In this document: piece after piece, positions 1-11,259 of the stretch | Numbering within the stretch: position 1 is the stretch's first letter | Layout of the letters: each line of letters opens with the position of its first letter | Source: Paratinospora sagittata | Taxonomy: Eukaryota > Streptophyta > Magnoliopsida > Ranunculales > Menispermaceae | Assembly: GCA_035771175.1 (NCBI GenBank) | Contig: CM069613.1 | Span: forward strand, 12,501-76,500 | Length of the DNA: 64,000 nucleotides | Direction of reading: 5' to 3' | Notes under the pieces: generated by a model | Told to the model about the DNA's origin: nothing | Seen by the model: the letters and a program-made list of their open reading frames with translations, nothing else | Database searches by the model: none | Program-made: the position numbers and the translations under genes

Positions 1-475
1 TTCTTTTTTTTTACAAAATTCACAATCTCCCTCCTTCAAGGCATGAGAGTGGGTCTAACCCTTGTATGACCGTTACAAGGTAGTCATAGCCTCTCATTAC
101 CCAATTCACATTCATTTCAATGATCTTCAATACTTGTTAGGACTGGCCTACTGACAATGAGGCTACGCATAACACTCACATATGCAATCTGCATTCACAC
201 GTCTCGCATACTCCAAATGTCAAAATCATTTATGAATGCAAATAAAAACACAATGCAACAATATATGCATAACATCTTTACATTCAAACATTTCATATAA
301 ATAAAATGTCATACAAGAACCAAAATCAAGAAAATATACTCATAGTACATGACTTTTCAACTAAAATACCATCATCGTCGCTTTCGAGTCCAGCTCCAAT
401 TTAAATTCATAAATCCAACTAACTTAACCTGTCACAATCACTCCATAATTCAATTTCATTTATTCATATCTATTT
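1..475 (-). mobile_element. LTR family A, copy 0 (outer), left part
   Basis: This segment is the left part of a Ty3/gypsy-type LTR read on the minus strand. It is closely similar to about 1435-1845 within the next LTR copy, including the CTCCCTCC...CTCTCATTACCCAATT block and the later 'tttcgagtccagctcc' stretch. The same LTR resumes at 6568, after a second copy inserted at 475/476. The true 3' end of this outer copy lies left of the window. Confidence 0.6.
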
Positions 476-573
476 TGTCACGCCTGGAATGCACCGCAGC
501 ACATTCTACCCAGACGTGATGAGTACTCTACCCCTCAACCCGCAGGTCTTGGGAGCACTCCAGCCATTACGTA

Positions 574-690
574 CCACACAATATTGTCACATCCCAGTAC
601 ACAGCATCGCCGCAGCGTCTAGTACCCCCGGGATCATTTGTCCCTACTATTCCCTCATGAATAGTAAAGGGCCTCCCCATATACAGTATA
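574..690 (-). repeat. Truncated tail of the foldback/pol III-like element family
   Basis: The segment running through TTGTCACATCCCAGTACACA, a CTAGTACCCCCGGGATCA block and a CTATTC...GAATAG palindrome to GGGCCTCCCC matches the tail of the foldback elements at 58,620-58,700. The tRNA-like head is missing. It lies within the minus-strand family A LTR, close to its 3' end. Confidence 0.6.
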
Positions 691-1237
691 TAATACACTG
701 TCAGCCTTCACGTACTCTCACAAACCTTCCCAAAATGTACAGAATATTTTTTTTTTCTATACCACACATCAAATCAAATCTCATATATATATAGATGATC
801 ATTCCATTCACATTGATTCCATTCATTCCACAAATTAAATTCTCACCAACTAAATATCTATGATCATCTCATTTCATCATCCCAAGCATTATATAATCTT
901 ACCACACAACCCATCTAGGTGATATTACATATATATAGTGTGTGATAATTATACATATCAAAATAACGTAAATAGAATTTATTTCCTCCAAGCATACATA
1001 CACATACCAGACAAGTTTCATTTCCCTTCGACTCAATACCTGAAAGATTGGAGGAAATGGGGTGAGCAAACAACAGCTCAGTGAATATAGTTCTTGATAT
1101 GGCAATTATATACATTTAGAGAAATATGACATGTAAAATCATTTCAAACACTTATGCAACACATGCATCATTCAACGAATATAACATACATGTCAAAAAC
1201 ATAAATTTCATGCTTTTCAATAATACAATGAACAATT

Positions 1238-1520
1238 TCTCTCCTCCGCAAGGCAAGAGAGCTGGTTTAACCTTGTATGGTCGTACAAGGTAGACACAGC
1301 CTCTCATTACCCAATTTCAAAACACAATGCACAATCTCCCTCCTCCGCAAGGCAAAAGAGCGGGTCTAACCCTTGTAAGGCCGTTACAAGGTAGACACAA
1401 CCTCTCATTACCCAATTCAATAACACAATGTACAATCTCCCTCCTCCGCAAGGCAAGAGAGCGGGTCTAACCCTTGTATGGCCGTTACAAGGTAGCCACA
1501 ACCTCTCATTACCCAATTAA
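1238..1520. repeat. Tandem repeat, about 100-bp unit, three copies
   Basis: CTCCTCCGCAAGGCAA recurs at 1241, 1340 and 1441, each time followed by a GGTCTAACCCTTGTA...GTTACAAGGTAG block and CTCTCATTACCCAATT. The period is 99-101 bp. A single diverged unit lies at about 21-110 in the outer LTR copy, and one in reverse orientation near 55,850-55,920. The array lies inside LTR family A and probably arose by local duplication there. Confidence 0.8.
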
Positions 1521-2104
1521 CAGTCATTTCAAGGATCGCAACCCTTGTTAGGACAAACCTAACGAAATGACAATGAGGAATCGCAAAGCCTCATCATTTC
1601 AAACTCCAATGCTAAAATCAGTTTGCATGATCCATAAACTCAATGCAGTATATATAAATCTAACATGCATACCATCAACCATTTTATATACGTACAATGC
1701 CATACAAGAACCAAATCAAGAAAACTATACTCACAGTACAACACGTTCAACTTAAACCCAATCAACGCTTTCGAGTCCAGCTCCAAGTTAAATCCAACTA
1801 ATTTAACCTGTCACAAATTCAATGTCATGTATTCATATCTATTTTACATCTGTAATGTCTCAACTCACTTCAAAACACGAATAATAATTCCATTTAGGAC
1901 TCATAAGCCGTTGAAGAACCTACTAAATCGTTTCTGTGGTCAATCTAGATATTTCCACAAGAAAAAATAGTGAAAATATATTTTCAAATCATATTTTCAC
2001 GACACCATATACTTAGTTATTAAAACTATCATCGGGGTTTCATTGGGTTCACATCACTGTGCACAGGTCAATGTTGACTGTGCGCTGTGCACTGGTCAAT
2101 GTAC

Positions 2105-2225
2105 TGTACACTATTCACTATTCACTGTGCACTATTCACTATTCACTATGCACTGTGCACTATTCACTATTCATTTCACTATTCACTATTCATTTCACTA
2201 TTCACTATTTATTTTACTATTCATC
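2105..2225. repeat. Low-complexity TTCACTAT-type repeat
   Basis: The octamer-like unit CTATTCAC, with variants CTATTCATTT, repeats through this stretch and again at about 5504-5562. It lies inside LTR family A. The short ORFs over it are by-products of the repeat and do not encode proteins. Confidence 0.75.
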
Positions 2226-2450
2226 CGAATGTTGTAAATTGTATTAAAATTGTCTAACGGTCTCCAAAACTCATAAAATTGAATCTAACCACATATTCGG
2301 GGTTCTAACAGTGTATGGAGCATTTTTCTACCTTTCTAGCAGATTTTTATTCATATTGGGTCAAAATCCCAATTTTTGAAAATACCGTAAAACGGCTCCC
2401 ACAGTCAAAATTGCTCTGCTAGAAAGTTTACATCTAGTTTATATATCAAT
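2165..2450 (+). repeat. 285-bp direct repeat, left copy
   Basis: It is nearly identical to 5504-5789, sharing GTCTAACGGTCTCCAAAACT, the 'accgtaaaacggctccc' stretch and the end CATCTAGTTTATATATCAAT. The repeat belongs to the LTR itself, since a diverged version is also at about 7130-7510. The two copies bracket a gypsy pol relic. Confidence 0.75.
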
Positions 2451-5400
2451 TGTATTAACTCTCACTCACAAACAATCTCCATTTATGGCTAATTGATAGA
2501 TACTCCTCTAGTTTCAGCCTGTTTCCTGCTCAATGCCTCAGCAACATATTGGCCTTTCCCAGGATAATAACTCATTATAAAATCAAATCCTTCGGGAATT
2601 CTTGCCACATTAAGTACATCATATTCAGTTTCTTTCCGTTCACATAATTACTTCAGACTCTATAGAAGAAATGTTCTCACCAAATTTTTATTCACTCTTA
2701 GGATAGTTATTCTCGTGCACTACCACATATCTGGAGACACACGTAATTAACTTATCCTTTTGTATTAATGCACAATCCAGATCTGGACGTGATATTCATT
2801 AATCACAATTACTTCCAGGTTCTGAAAATAGTAATAACATTTAATACTGTGAGAGCTTCCCTATGCACAACGGTCCACACATTATATACCATTTATTTGG
2901 TTTAGTTTCGTGAGTGGAACAGATAGCTTCAAGGATCTTTCCACCCACTTTCTATAACATACAACTCATACCAGAAACTTCTAATTTCCATCATTAAAAT
3001 CAGTTTTAACAGTACTATGATCACTTTGACCTGCCCAGTATCCTTAAAGATACTATTTCAACTAGTCACGTGATCCAAAAATTCTCTTCGTAATTATATC
3101 AAAACTCACATTCACCGAGCTTGGCACTTAATCGGTGTTCTCTCAGTGACTACAAGTTAATTCCGAGGTGTTATTCATGCTCCTCTCATTTTTTTTGGGA
3201 CAATTTCATATATCATCATCGAAGACTATGTACTCAAGATATGGTTCATATACCCATTGCATCAATCCTATAACGTGATTGACACATTAATCAAGGATAC
3301 CAACATTTCATATTACCCATCTTGTCTTACAACAGTCTGCATTACATCCTTTTCTCGAATTCTTACCTGATGGTGCCTAGATCTCAAAATGATCTTAAAG
3401 AAAATTTGGCTTCATTTAGTTGATCGAATTCGACCATCTATCCCTGGTAGAGGTATTCATTCTTTCTTGTTATTATGCCCAGTTAACAGTAATTCATACT
3501 TAAACATAATTCTCTATACCTTCTTTCCATATTATCACAAATGCTCTCCAAGGTGGCATATCAAGAATAATAAATCTTTTGCTCATTAACACATTTACCT
3601 ACAGCTTCAATCCTCGCAATTCCTCAGGTACTCTTTATATGAAGGAATTGAGATACATAGTATACTGACATCAGTTGTGTATGCTATCAATCTCCTGTCC
3701 ATGTGGCAATCATCAGAGAATACTCCAATATACCAGCTCACCACATAAATTTTAATCAACTGCATGCCTTATTACCTTACTCTAAATGGCTTTGTACTAG
3801 CCATATTCTCCATGTCCTCGTCAGTAACTATCTTCTCTTAGATAGAAGATTTTGAGGGTATAAATTTCTCGATATTTAAAATGAGAATTTTCCACTTATG
3901 CCGCATATTACTTCGTTTCGGAGAGACGCTCCACCTGGCATGAGAGGTAGCCAGCCAATCACACCCAACAAAGCATCTAGTTCCAAAAATTTCATATTTT
4001 AAAGTCCATAAATACGTGATGACCCTCATATTTATTCCACCTATTAATTGCTACCCTTATCAAGGTAGATTTTTTTTCTCCTGTAAGCATACTCACAATC
4101 AATGTTGCATTATTATAACAGAAGATAATACAATCTGTTTACCATATCACCAGAAATAAAGGACCAGGTAGATCCAACAATACATCAGAATATACACAAT
4201 AACAAAATGTTGATCATACTTGTTATCAACGTCTTACAATCTTTGGATCTGGTCTTGTATTTACTTTAATTTATTCTCTAAAATCTGGTGGAGTCACATT
4301 GATAAAAAGATTGGGGCATTCTACATCGACTAACTGGAGACTAACACCTCCTGTGTCTTTTTTTTTTGTCATATTGATCATAGACAATCATAGATCGAGA
4401 TACAATTTCCTAAGTCCGTGACTCCTGCTCAGGCAATGGAAACCACTTCTGATTTTCATAATTCGTTAACATCACTTCCCTTTTTCTCATTATTATTGGA
4501 TTAGTACCTGACCCCATACTGTCAAAATCTCAACCTTACTCAATGTTTCACTTATCTTGAATTTCATATTCTTGCCCCAACATTTCCTTACAGTACTTAT
4601 TTCGCCTTGTACCTAACACCGGTGTTGATGACTCGGCTTCAAATGGCGGTACAAGTTCTATCACTAATATTGCTAGGGTTGACAATTTCACAACAGTTTT
4701 GGCTGACCCGAAATTTATAGGCTGTCTCAAAACTTGCGTATATATTTGTAACCCCACAATTAGCAAACCTGCCGTAGAGGATCCCAAAATTTATTCTAGA
4801 TCCTTATCATTATCACACTATCCATAGTGAGCATTCCCAAAAAGAAACTATACCAGTCTGTTGAAGTCATGTTTGTATTTATGGTTAGGCATGTCACTAC
4901 ATTAAACTTTTTCATGCCTTAAACAATTTCAGCATGATGATAGAAGCCCTTATAAAATAGCTTCTGTAATTAATTTCATGCCTAAATCATCTCAGGAGTC
5001 CTTAACCAAATTTCTATAATCTCTTATCATCAGTTAGCTTAAACTTAGCTAACTTGCTTTATCATTTTCAGGGACTTAATCATTCTCTAAGATGGTCTCC
5101 ACTCAAAGTCGCAAATTCTTTATTTCGTCTACTATCAGACTGCTAGTTAAGATAGGAGAGTCTCTTCTCCTGAAAGTTTCCATACCTTTCACATCTTTTC
5201 ATTTCATCTGGCTTATCATTGAGACCTTATATGTATTTTATTTTTACTTCAGTCTCAACTATATAGGTTTTTACAGAAGTCCCCACACCATTGGCACCCA
5301 CATCTGGAGCTATCAATGGTTCAAGCCTCTGTCTTTCTCACATTACAATTTTACCACAAGCTTATAAGCTGTGCATTTCGTTGTTGTTGGGTAGTTACTA

Positions 5401-5503
5401 GTCATATATAAGCTATATCGTTTATTATCACTGGATTACATCCAGTTCGTTTTCTTTCAGCTTTCTGATCCTTTCGTGATCAGCAATTTCCATTGTTAAT
5501 CTT
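2451..5503 (-). pseudogene. Decayed Ty3/gypsy pol segment
   Basis: Translated on the minus strand, about 2510-2600 reads roughly YYPGKGQYVAEALSRKQ. This matches the end of the gypsy RNase H domain (usual form YHPGKANVVADALSRK). About 3925-3990 reads FVGCDWLATSHA, like the LLGMDWL...HA region just after the gypsy protease. The order protease to RNase H along the minus strand is right for Ty3/gypsy. Many frameshifts and stops are present, the integrase is not recognisable, and nothing is coding. The remainder, 4100-5500, shows only AT-rich sequence with no firm domain. Confidence 0.55.
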
Positions 5504-5789
5504 GACTATTCATTTCACTATTCACTATTCATTTCACTATTCACTATTCATTTTACTATTCATCCGAATGTTGTAAATTGTATTAAAATTGTCTAACGGT
5601 CTCCAAAACTCATAAAATTGAATCTAACCACATATTCGGGTTCTAACAGTGTAGGGAGCATTTTTCTACCTTTCTAGCAGATTTTTATTCATATTGGGTC
5701 AAAATTCCAATTTTTGAAAATACCGTAAAACGGCTCCCACAGTCAAAATTGCTCTGCTAGAAAGTTTACATCTAGTTTATATATCAATT
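5504..5789 (+). repeat. 285-bp direct repeat, right copy
   Basis: This is the partner of 2165-2450. After it the LTR continues to the 5' end at 6562, through an AT-rich and pyrimidine-rich stretch. Small indels (for example TTCGGGGTTC against TTCGGGTTC) show that the copies have diverged since duplication. Confidence 0.75.
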
Positions 5790-6567
5790 TTACGAAGAAA
5801 TAGAGGGAAAATCACTTACCACGAGTCCGAATTCGCCCGTTTCCCCCCTTTTCTTCTTCTCCTTCTTCTCCTTCTTCTCTCTGTCCGTTCCTTCTTCTTT
5901 CTGCAACTTCATTCTCAATTCTTGTTTTCCTTTTATTTTCCTTTTTTTTTATTCTTTCTGTCGGCAACTTCCTTTTCACTTCTTTTATTATTTTTATTCT
6001 TTTTGTTTTTTGTTTGGACGTTGGTGATAGAATTGAGAAAAGAAATGACTTTTTTTTTTGTTTTATTTTTTTCCTTTTATCATTCCCACTTGGAGAGACC
6101 TTAGAAAAGAGAGAAAATATGTTTTATATAAAAATCATCCCATACACCTAGGCTCCCCTTAATAACCAACTCCTCCATCAAATTTCATTCAAGTTAATTC
6201 ATCTCATTCATATAAGTCATTTAATAATTCAATTTCAATCTATACCATTTAATACTTCACTTATTTCACTTTTATCCAATCAATCATATTCCAATCCACA
6301 TTTTTAATTATCCAATCCCATAAATTAATCAATTTAATTCAACTCCAATTTTTTTACTTGTAAGCACCCATATAGGATGATCCCATATCATCTTTATTTC
6401 ATAATTATTTACTAATCATACACGCATTTATTTTGTTCATACGTATAAAATACGTATATTATCACATGTATATTTAGCTCATACGTATAAAATACGTGTA
6501 TTGTACATTCGATATACGCGTATTTCAACGTATGTATTTAATTAAATTTACGGGGTGTTACATATTT

Positions 6568-7979
6568 ACATATTTAATTTCTCGACTCACTTCAAATCAC
6601 CCATAATAAAGATTAACCTTAAAAAATATTATACTTTATATCCCAACTCAATTTTGGACTCATAAGCAGTTGAAGAAACTACTATCTCGTTTCTGTGGTC
6701 AATCTAGATATTTCCACAAGAAAGAACAGTGAAAATAGATTTCCCATTTCATATTTTCACTAATTCTCAGTTTATTTTTCTACTGGAACATATATCAATT
6801 TTATTAAAAATCTAGAACATTCCTAAAATTATTCTGTCCACATCGACACGTGTAAAATCACTCATCCTATCATTCTACTACCTTCAATAGGTATTTTATT
6901 GAGGTTTTACACGTTCGCGAATGTCACGATAGTGAATTTTACTCACCAAAACCATATATTTCGTTACTAAAAATATCAAATCATATGCAAAAATATGATT
7001 TTAATATCGAAACGTCTGGAATTCAATTCTCTACGATTCTATGATCTCAAACCGGAGTTTCATTGGATTCTAATTCTATTTTAATCACTGGATATGATCA
7101 TAATACTATTCACATCACTGTTCACGTTGTCACTATTCATTAGAAACTTGTAAATTTTTACTAAAATTGTCAAACGATCTCCAAAAATCATGAACTTAGC
7201 ATCGATAGACTTGTAACAGTGCATTCTACCATTCTATAGCCTTAAACTAGAGTTTCATTGGGTTTTAAATGATTCAAAAGGTTTTCAATCTAAACTCTAA
7301 CTTCCAACAAACTTCCAACGGCTATAAAAATTCCAAATGAATACATAAATTCAATCTAACCATATATTTAAGGTTCCTACAGCCTAGGAAGTATTTTCCA
7401 ACCTTCATAGTGGATTTTTATTCATGTTGGGTCAAAATTTCAATTTTTAAAAACGCCGTAAAACTGCTCCTACAGCAAAAATTACTCCTAAAGAAAGGTT
7501 ACATCTAGCTTAGATATCAAGTTCACGAAGAAATTGAGTGAAAATCACTTACCGCGAGTTCCAATTTCGAGCGAATCTTGCGTTCCTTCCTCCGTTCTTC
7601 TTCGTTCTCTCCTTTCTCTTTCTTCGTTTCATTCTTCTTTTGTTTTTTTTTATTTAACGTTGAGAGAGCTTAGAAATGAGATGATAATTTTATATAAACA
7701 TGATCTCATGCTCCTCATACTCAATAGTTAACCAACTCACCCCATAAATTAATTAATTTAATTCAACTCAATTCACATATTTAATTAACCAACTCATTCA
7801 ACTAATAAAACTTATATTATTTATTTAATAAGTTTATTGGTGTACTAATACCCCTTAAATCTAGCATGTATTTTTATACACGCGTATATTTAGCTCATAC
7901 GTATAAAATATGTGTATTATACATCTCAATATACGTATAATTCGACGTAGGTTTTTAATTAAAATTACGGGGTGTTACA
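6568..7979 (-). mobile_element. LTR family A, copy 0 (outer), right part
   Basis: This is the continuation of the LTR interrupted at 475. It contains the TTTCTGTGGTCAATCTAGAT block (also at about 1930) and a diverged copy of the 285-bp block. It ends in ACGGGGTGTTACA at 7979, which on the minus strand is the LTR start TGTAACACCCCG. The sequence right of 7979 is unrelated. Confidence 0.6.
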
Positions 7980-9800
7980 AATTAAATGTTAATGTACATA
8001 ATTTTGTTGAATTCTTCATATACAATTTAATCATTTTCTTCCTATTATATTAGCGAAGACATGTATGGATTCAGCTATAAAGATTATATACTTACGCTTA
8101 TGTTTTATTTCAAAAAAAATAGTCAAGGCTATAAATAACAACAAAATTAATAAAATAAAACCAAAATATCCATTTATAATAATAATCAACGAAAATAATA
8201 ATGATACCTTGATTATTATTCAAAGAAAATATTAAATATATACTTTGTTCTAAAAATATGATTATTTTTTTGTATCAACAAAATATGTATCCAAAAAAAA
8301 AGATTACAATCTTCTATTAATAATAATAATCAACGAATATTCAAAAGTCATAGCATATTATTTTAATAAATGGATGAGACAATTAAGTCATGATAGTAAC
8401 TCCCCATTTATTGCTAATAAATGGATTAGACAATTTCTAAACATTGGAACCACCCGTCTTGCAAGTCATGATAGTAACTCTTCATGTATTGCTAATAAAT
8501 AGATTAGACAATTCATAAATATTACAACATTTTAAACTCCTTACTTCAGTCTACTCATCTTCTCTGCAACCCACCCCCTGTTTTTCCTTGCTGCTCCTCT
8601 TTCTCTGTATTGGTAGTTTCAATGGCTTCAGTTGGTATTAGAACCAATTAGGTTAGGTGTCGTCGAAGGGCGTCGTTGTTGTTAGAAATCATCGGAAGAG
8701 TCGATGGGGTTCGATATGGTTGCAAGAAATGGCGGCGTTGTGGGTGACACTTTGTGAGCAACTTTCATAACAACATATTTTGACCGTAAGTTCTCCTTTC
8801 TTTTTTCTTATTGATTTTTTATTTCAGTTTTAATCTAATTTTCTTATTTTGATTTTCTATTTGAAAATTTTATTCTCTTTTCTTCTTTTACCAAGTACGA
8901 ACAACTGATTTTCACCATAAGTTTTTCATGCTTCTTTCTTATTTATTTTTTATTATTTTCAAATTTGTAATAAAAAACAAACCCATCACAAATACTTTTT
9001 AGTTTTAATTTTCTTTGGCTAATTTTTTTTGTTATGTTTTATTTTAAAATTTTATTCTCTATTCTTCTTTTACGAATTGTAAGTCAAAAATCTTATAAGT
9101 TAAGAAATGTGTTGTGGGATTGACGATCGACGATGGAAAGGCTGTCATACCCACAAATTATTGAGCCCGATACGTTGTAGATATAAGAATCACTTCGAGA
9201 ACATAAACCACAATTGTTGGATCTTAAACCTATGTTGGCTAATGAATTTTAGGGCTCAAAAGAAGTTGCGGTTGTTATTTATATAAGATCCGGCTCCATG
9301 TAACGATGATAGTTCAAGAACGAAGATTACAAATACTAGCAAAAGTCATAGAAAAAAGGGTGAAAACTATTTATTTGGTCTCTATGCAAAAGTCATTAAT
9401 ATTGAATGTGAAGCCTTGTCAATAATTATTGAATGCAAGCCTTAGTAAATACTGGCATATCTAACATCACAGTCTTTCTGAAACGGCTTATTTCGGCAAC
9501 TACTCTTCATTATATTTATATATTAAACTATATAATATTATATTAATATATTAAAACTACATAATATTATATAATATTACTTATAAAATTACTTATACGT
9601 TTCTTTTTCAATTATTATTTTATATTTTTATATTTTAATCATATTAAAACTTCATTACTTAATTTAATATTTTAGTAATTATTTTAAATAATTCATGCAA
9701 TTTCTTAAAATGTCCTTGCATTTTTTTTATAAAATTATTAAGATGAGTCTCTTAACAGTGAATTGCATTTTATCTTTTATTAAATATATTTATATAAATT
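7980..9800. other. AT-rich intergenic DNA
   Basis: No gene or clear element was recognised. There are runs of AATAATAAT-type sequence (8160-8330), and a C+T-rich to G-rich stretch at 8540-8780 that looks like a 5' untranslated region but opens no long frame. About 9490-9780 is very AT-rich and may be the body of the Helitron-like element ending at 9830. Confidence 0.5.
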
Positions 9801-9802
9801 GT

Positions 9803-9830
9803 CCACGCAACGCGTGGGTTTAAAAACTTG
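9803..9830 (+). mobile_element. Helitron-like 3' terminus
   Basis: The hairpin CCACGC-AAC-GCGTGG (9803-9817) is followed about 10 nt later by CTTG and then T. Plant Helitrons end with a GC-rich hairpin and, about 10-12 nt downstream, CTRR, usually CTAG. The final CTTG departs from that by one base. The 5' end (TC...) could not be placed with confidence and may lie near 9500. Confidence 0.45.
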
Positions 9831-9903
9831 TGTTAAATAATTTTACAGGCCATCACTTAAGACTATCTCATTCAAGTTTTAATGTTGTTCCATGTAAAAT
9901 GTT

Positions 9904-11249
9904 GGGACTTTTTACATGATTACCCTTTAAAAAAAAATAATCTCACAAATGCCATTTACTAAAAAATAATGTCACATTTGCCACATTTTACTGTTCACTG
10001 CACAGTCATCGCACAGTCAGCGCGCCACGTTGGCGCGAATGTGGCATTTTTTAAAGTGGAAGGGAATGCGTCTTTTGAAAAGACGTCTTCTCTTCAACAC
10101 TATTTTTTTTTAACTGAAGCGAAGGCGCCTTCTCTTCGATACCATTTTTTGCGGTATTTTTGCTGCTTGCTTTCGTGAAACAGCAGATTTTATTTTTTCT
10201 TTCCTCAAAGTCAATAGCCTTGGATTTCTTGTTATTTCTTTTTCTCTAAGCGAATCTCATCTGGTATTTCCTTTTCCAGGGCTGCCATATCTCTTCCAAG
10301 ATTAGGTAATAGGTCAAGCTTGTTGGAAAAAAATGCAAGTTCACAAATTCAATTGACCCCATTTTCACGTATCGGTGCTGAAGGTGCCAAACCGAAATTT
10401 ATGAACTCTCAAGTTCCCAAAAGGACAAGGTCGCCTCCTCCAGCATCTGCTGATGAAGTTTTGCTGGGAAAGTCCTACTCAACCGAATTGGATTCTGAAC
10501 CGTAAAATGTTGAGTCCCTCGCAGTAAAGAAGGTAGCTTTGTGATTCTTGTACGGGAATTTCCCTGTCAAGTATCAAGTAGAATTTGTATGTTCTGAAAT
10601 TATCTTTCTCCAAACATAACAGGAAGCATGATGGAAGTTCTTATCTGATGCATACAGTATAATAGGATGGCCGAGAGGGAAGCAGACTTGATAAGTTGTT
10701 TTTTGTACTTGAAATGAAACCCTAGCTCAAACGATCGTTGTTTGTTTGATTTTAAGAAGATATCAAAGGTCTCGCGGTGTTTTTGCTTCTTCTGCAACTC
10801 TTTGATCTGTCACTCTCTCTAAAACCCTCGAAAACCCTCACGACTGAATGACTGTGAATCAGTAAAAGGAATAGCATTGGTTAATAAGAAGAAAAAAAAT
10901 GAGAGAAATATTACGCTTCAAAAAAAACACTATGAAGGTAAGGCGTCTTTTGAAAAGACGCCTTCCCTTCACACAATTTTTTTTTTTTAAACGTGAAGGG
11001 AAGACGTCTTTTCCCTTCAAAAGACGTCTTTCCTTTCACTTGTAAAAAAAAAAAATTTGAAGGGAATGCGTCTTTTGAAAAGACGCATTCCCTTCACTTA
11101 AAAAAAATACCACCTCCACGTCGACGTGGCGCTTGTTTGGCGTGTTGACTGTGCAATGAACAGTAAAATATGGCAAATGAGTCATTATTTGTATGTGAAT
11201 GGCATTTGTGAAATTTTTTTTTTTTGAAGGGTAATCATGTATTTTTGCC
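9904..11249. mobile_element. Mutator-like non-autonomous element (MULE)
   Basis: The ends are long inverted repeats. The left begins GGGACTTTTTACATGATTAC; the right, reverse-complemented, begins GGCAAAAATACATGATTACC. Similarity continues for over 200 bp, including the CACAAATGCCATT and GAAGGGAATGCGTC blocks. The element is flanked by TAAAATGTT at 9895-9903 and 11,250-11,258, a 9-bp target duplication that extends to 10 bp if G is counted. Long TIRs with a 9-10-bp duplication are the mark of Mutator-like elements. No transposase is present. The middle (about 10,200-10,900) has gene-like composition. Confidence 0.8.
10230..10505 (+). pseudogene. Possible captured host-gene fragment inside the MULE
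   Basis: This open stretch inside the element has gene-like codon composition and ends with a stop at 10,503-10,505. It contains VPKRTRSPPPASADEV. The KRTRSPP-type segment recalls N-terminal parts of plant SAC3/GANP-type mRNA-export proteins, but that is from memory and weak. Further right (10,640-10,850) the minus strand looks like a 5' leader, with AAAACCCTCGAAAACCCTCA on the plus strand. If host-derived, this would be a Pack-MULE. There is no evidence that it is expressed. Confidence 0.35.
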
Positions 11250-11259
11250 TAAAATGTTG

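Larger units (their letters stand above)
476..6562 (-). mobile_element. LTR family A, copy 1, nested in copy 0
   Basis: On the plus strand this insertion begins TGTCACGCC and ends CGGGGTGTTACA. It is flanked on both sides by TATTT (471-475 and 6563-6567), a 5-bp target duplication. The sequence before and after it joins into one LTR of the same family, so this is an LTR inserted into an LTR. The copy carries a 3-kb pol-bearing segment (2451-5503) bounded by a 285-bp direct repeat. Without that segment and one repeat copy it would be about 2.75 kb. Marks of LTRs seen on the minus strand include the start TGTAACACCCCG and the 'CACTGAGCTGTTGTTTGCTCACCCC' type block near 1050-1090 (given in two overlapping parts in the text). 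Confidence 0.6.

Noticed and set aside
489..794. 101-aa open frame
   Set aside because: It overlaps an LTR and a foldback remnant. Composition and lack of any motif point to chance.
1307..1516. Minus-strand ORF with repeated CLAEEG-like segment
   Set aside because: It is a reading of the 100-bp tandem repeat, not a gene.
2043..2247. Two overlapping ORFs rich in YSLF repeats
   Set aside because: They are translations of the TTCACTAT low-complexity repeat.
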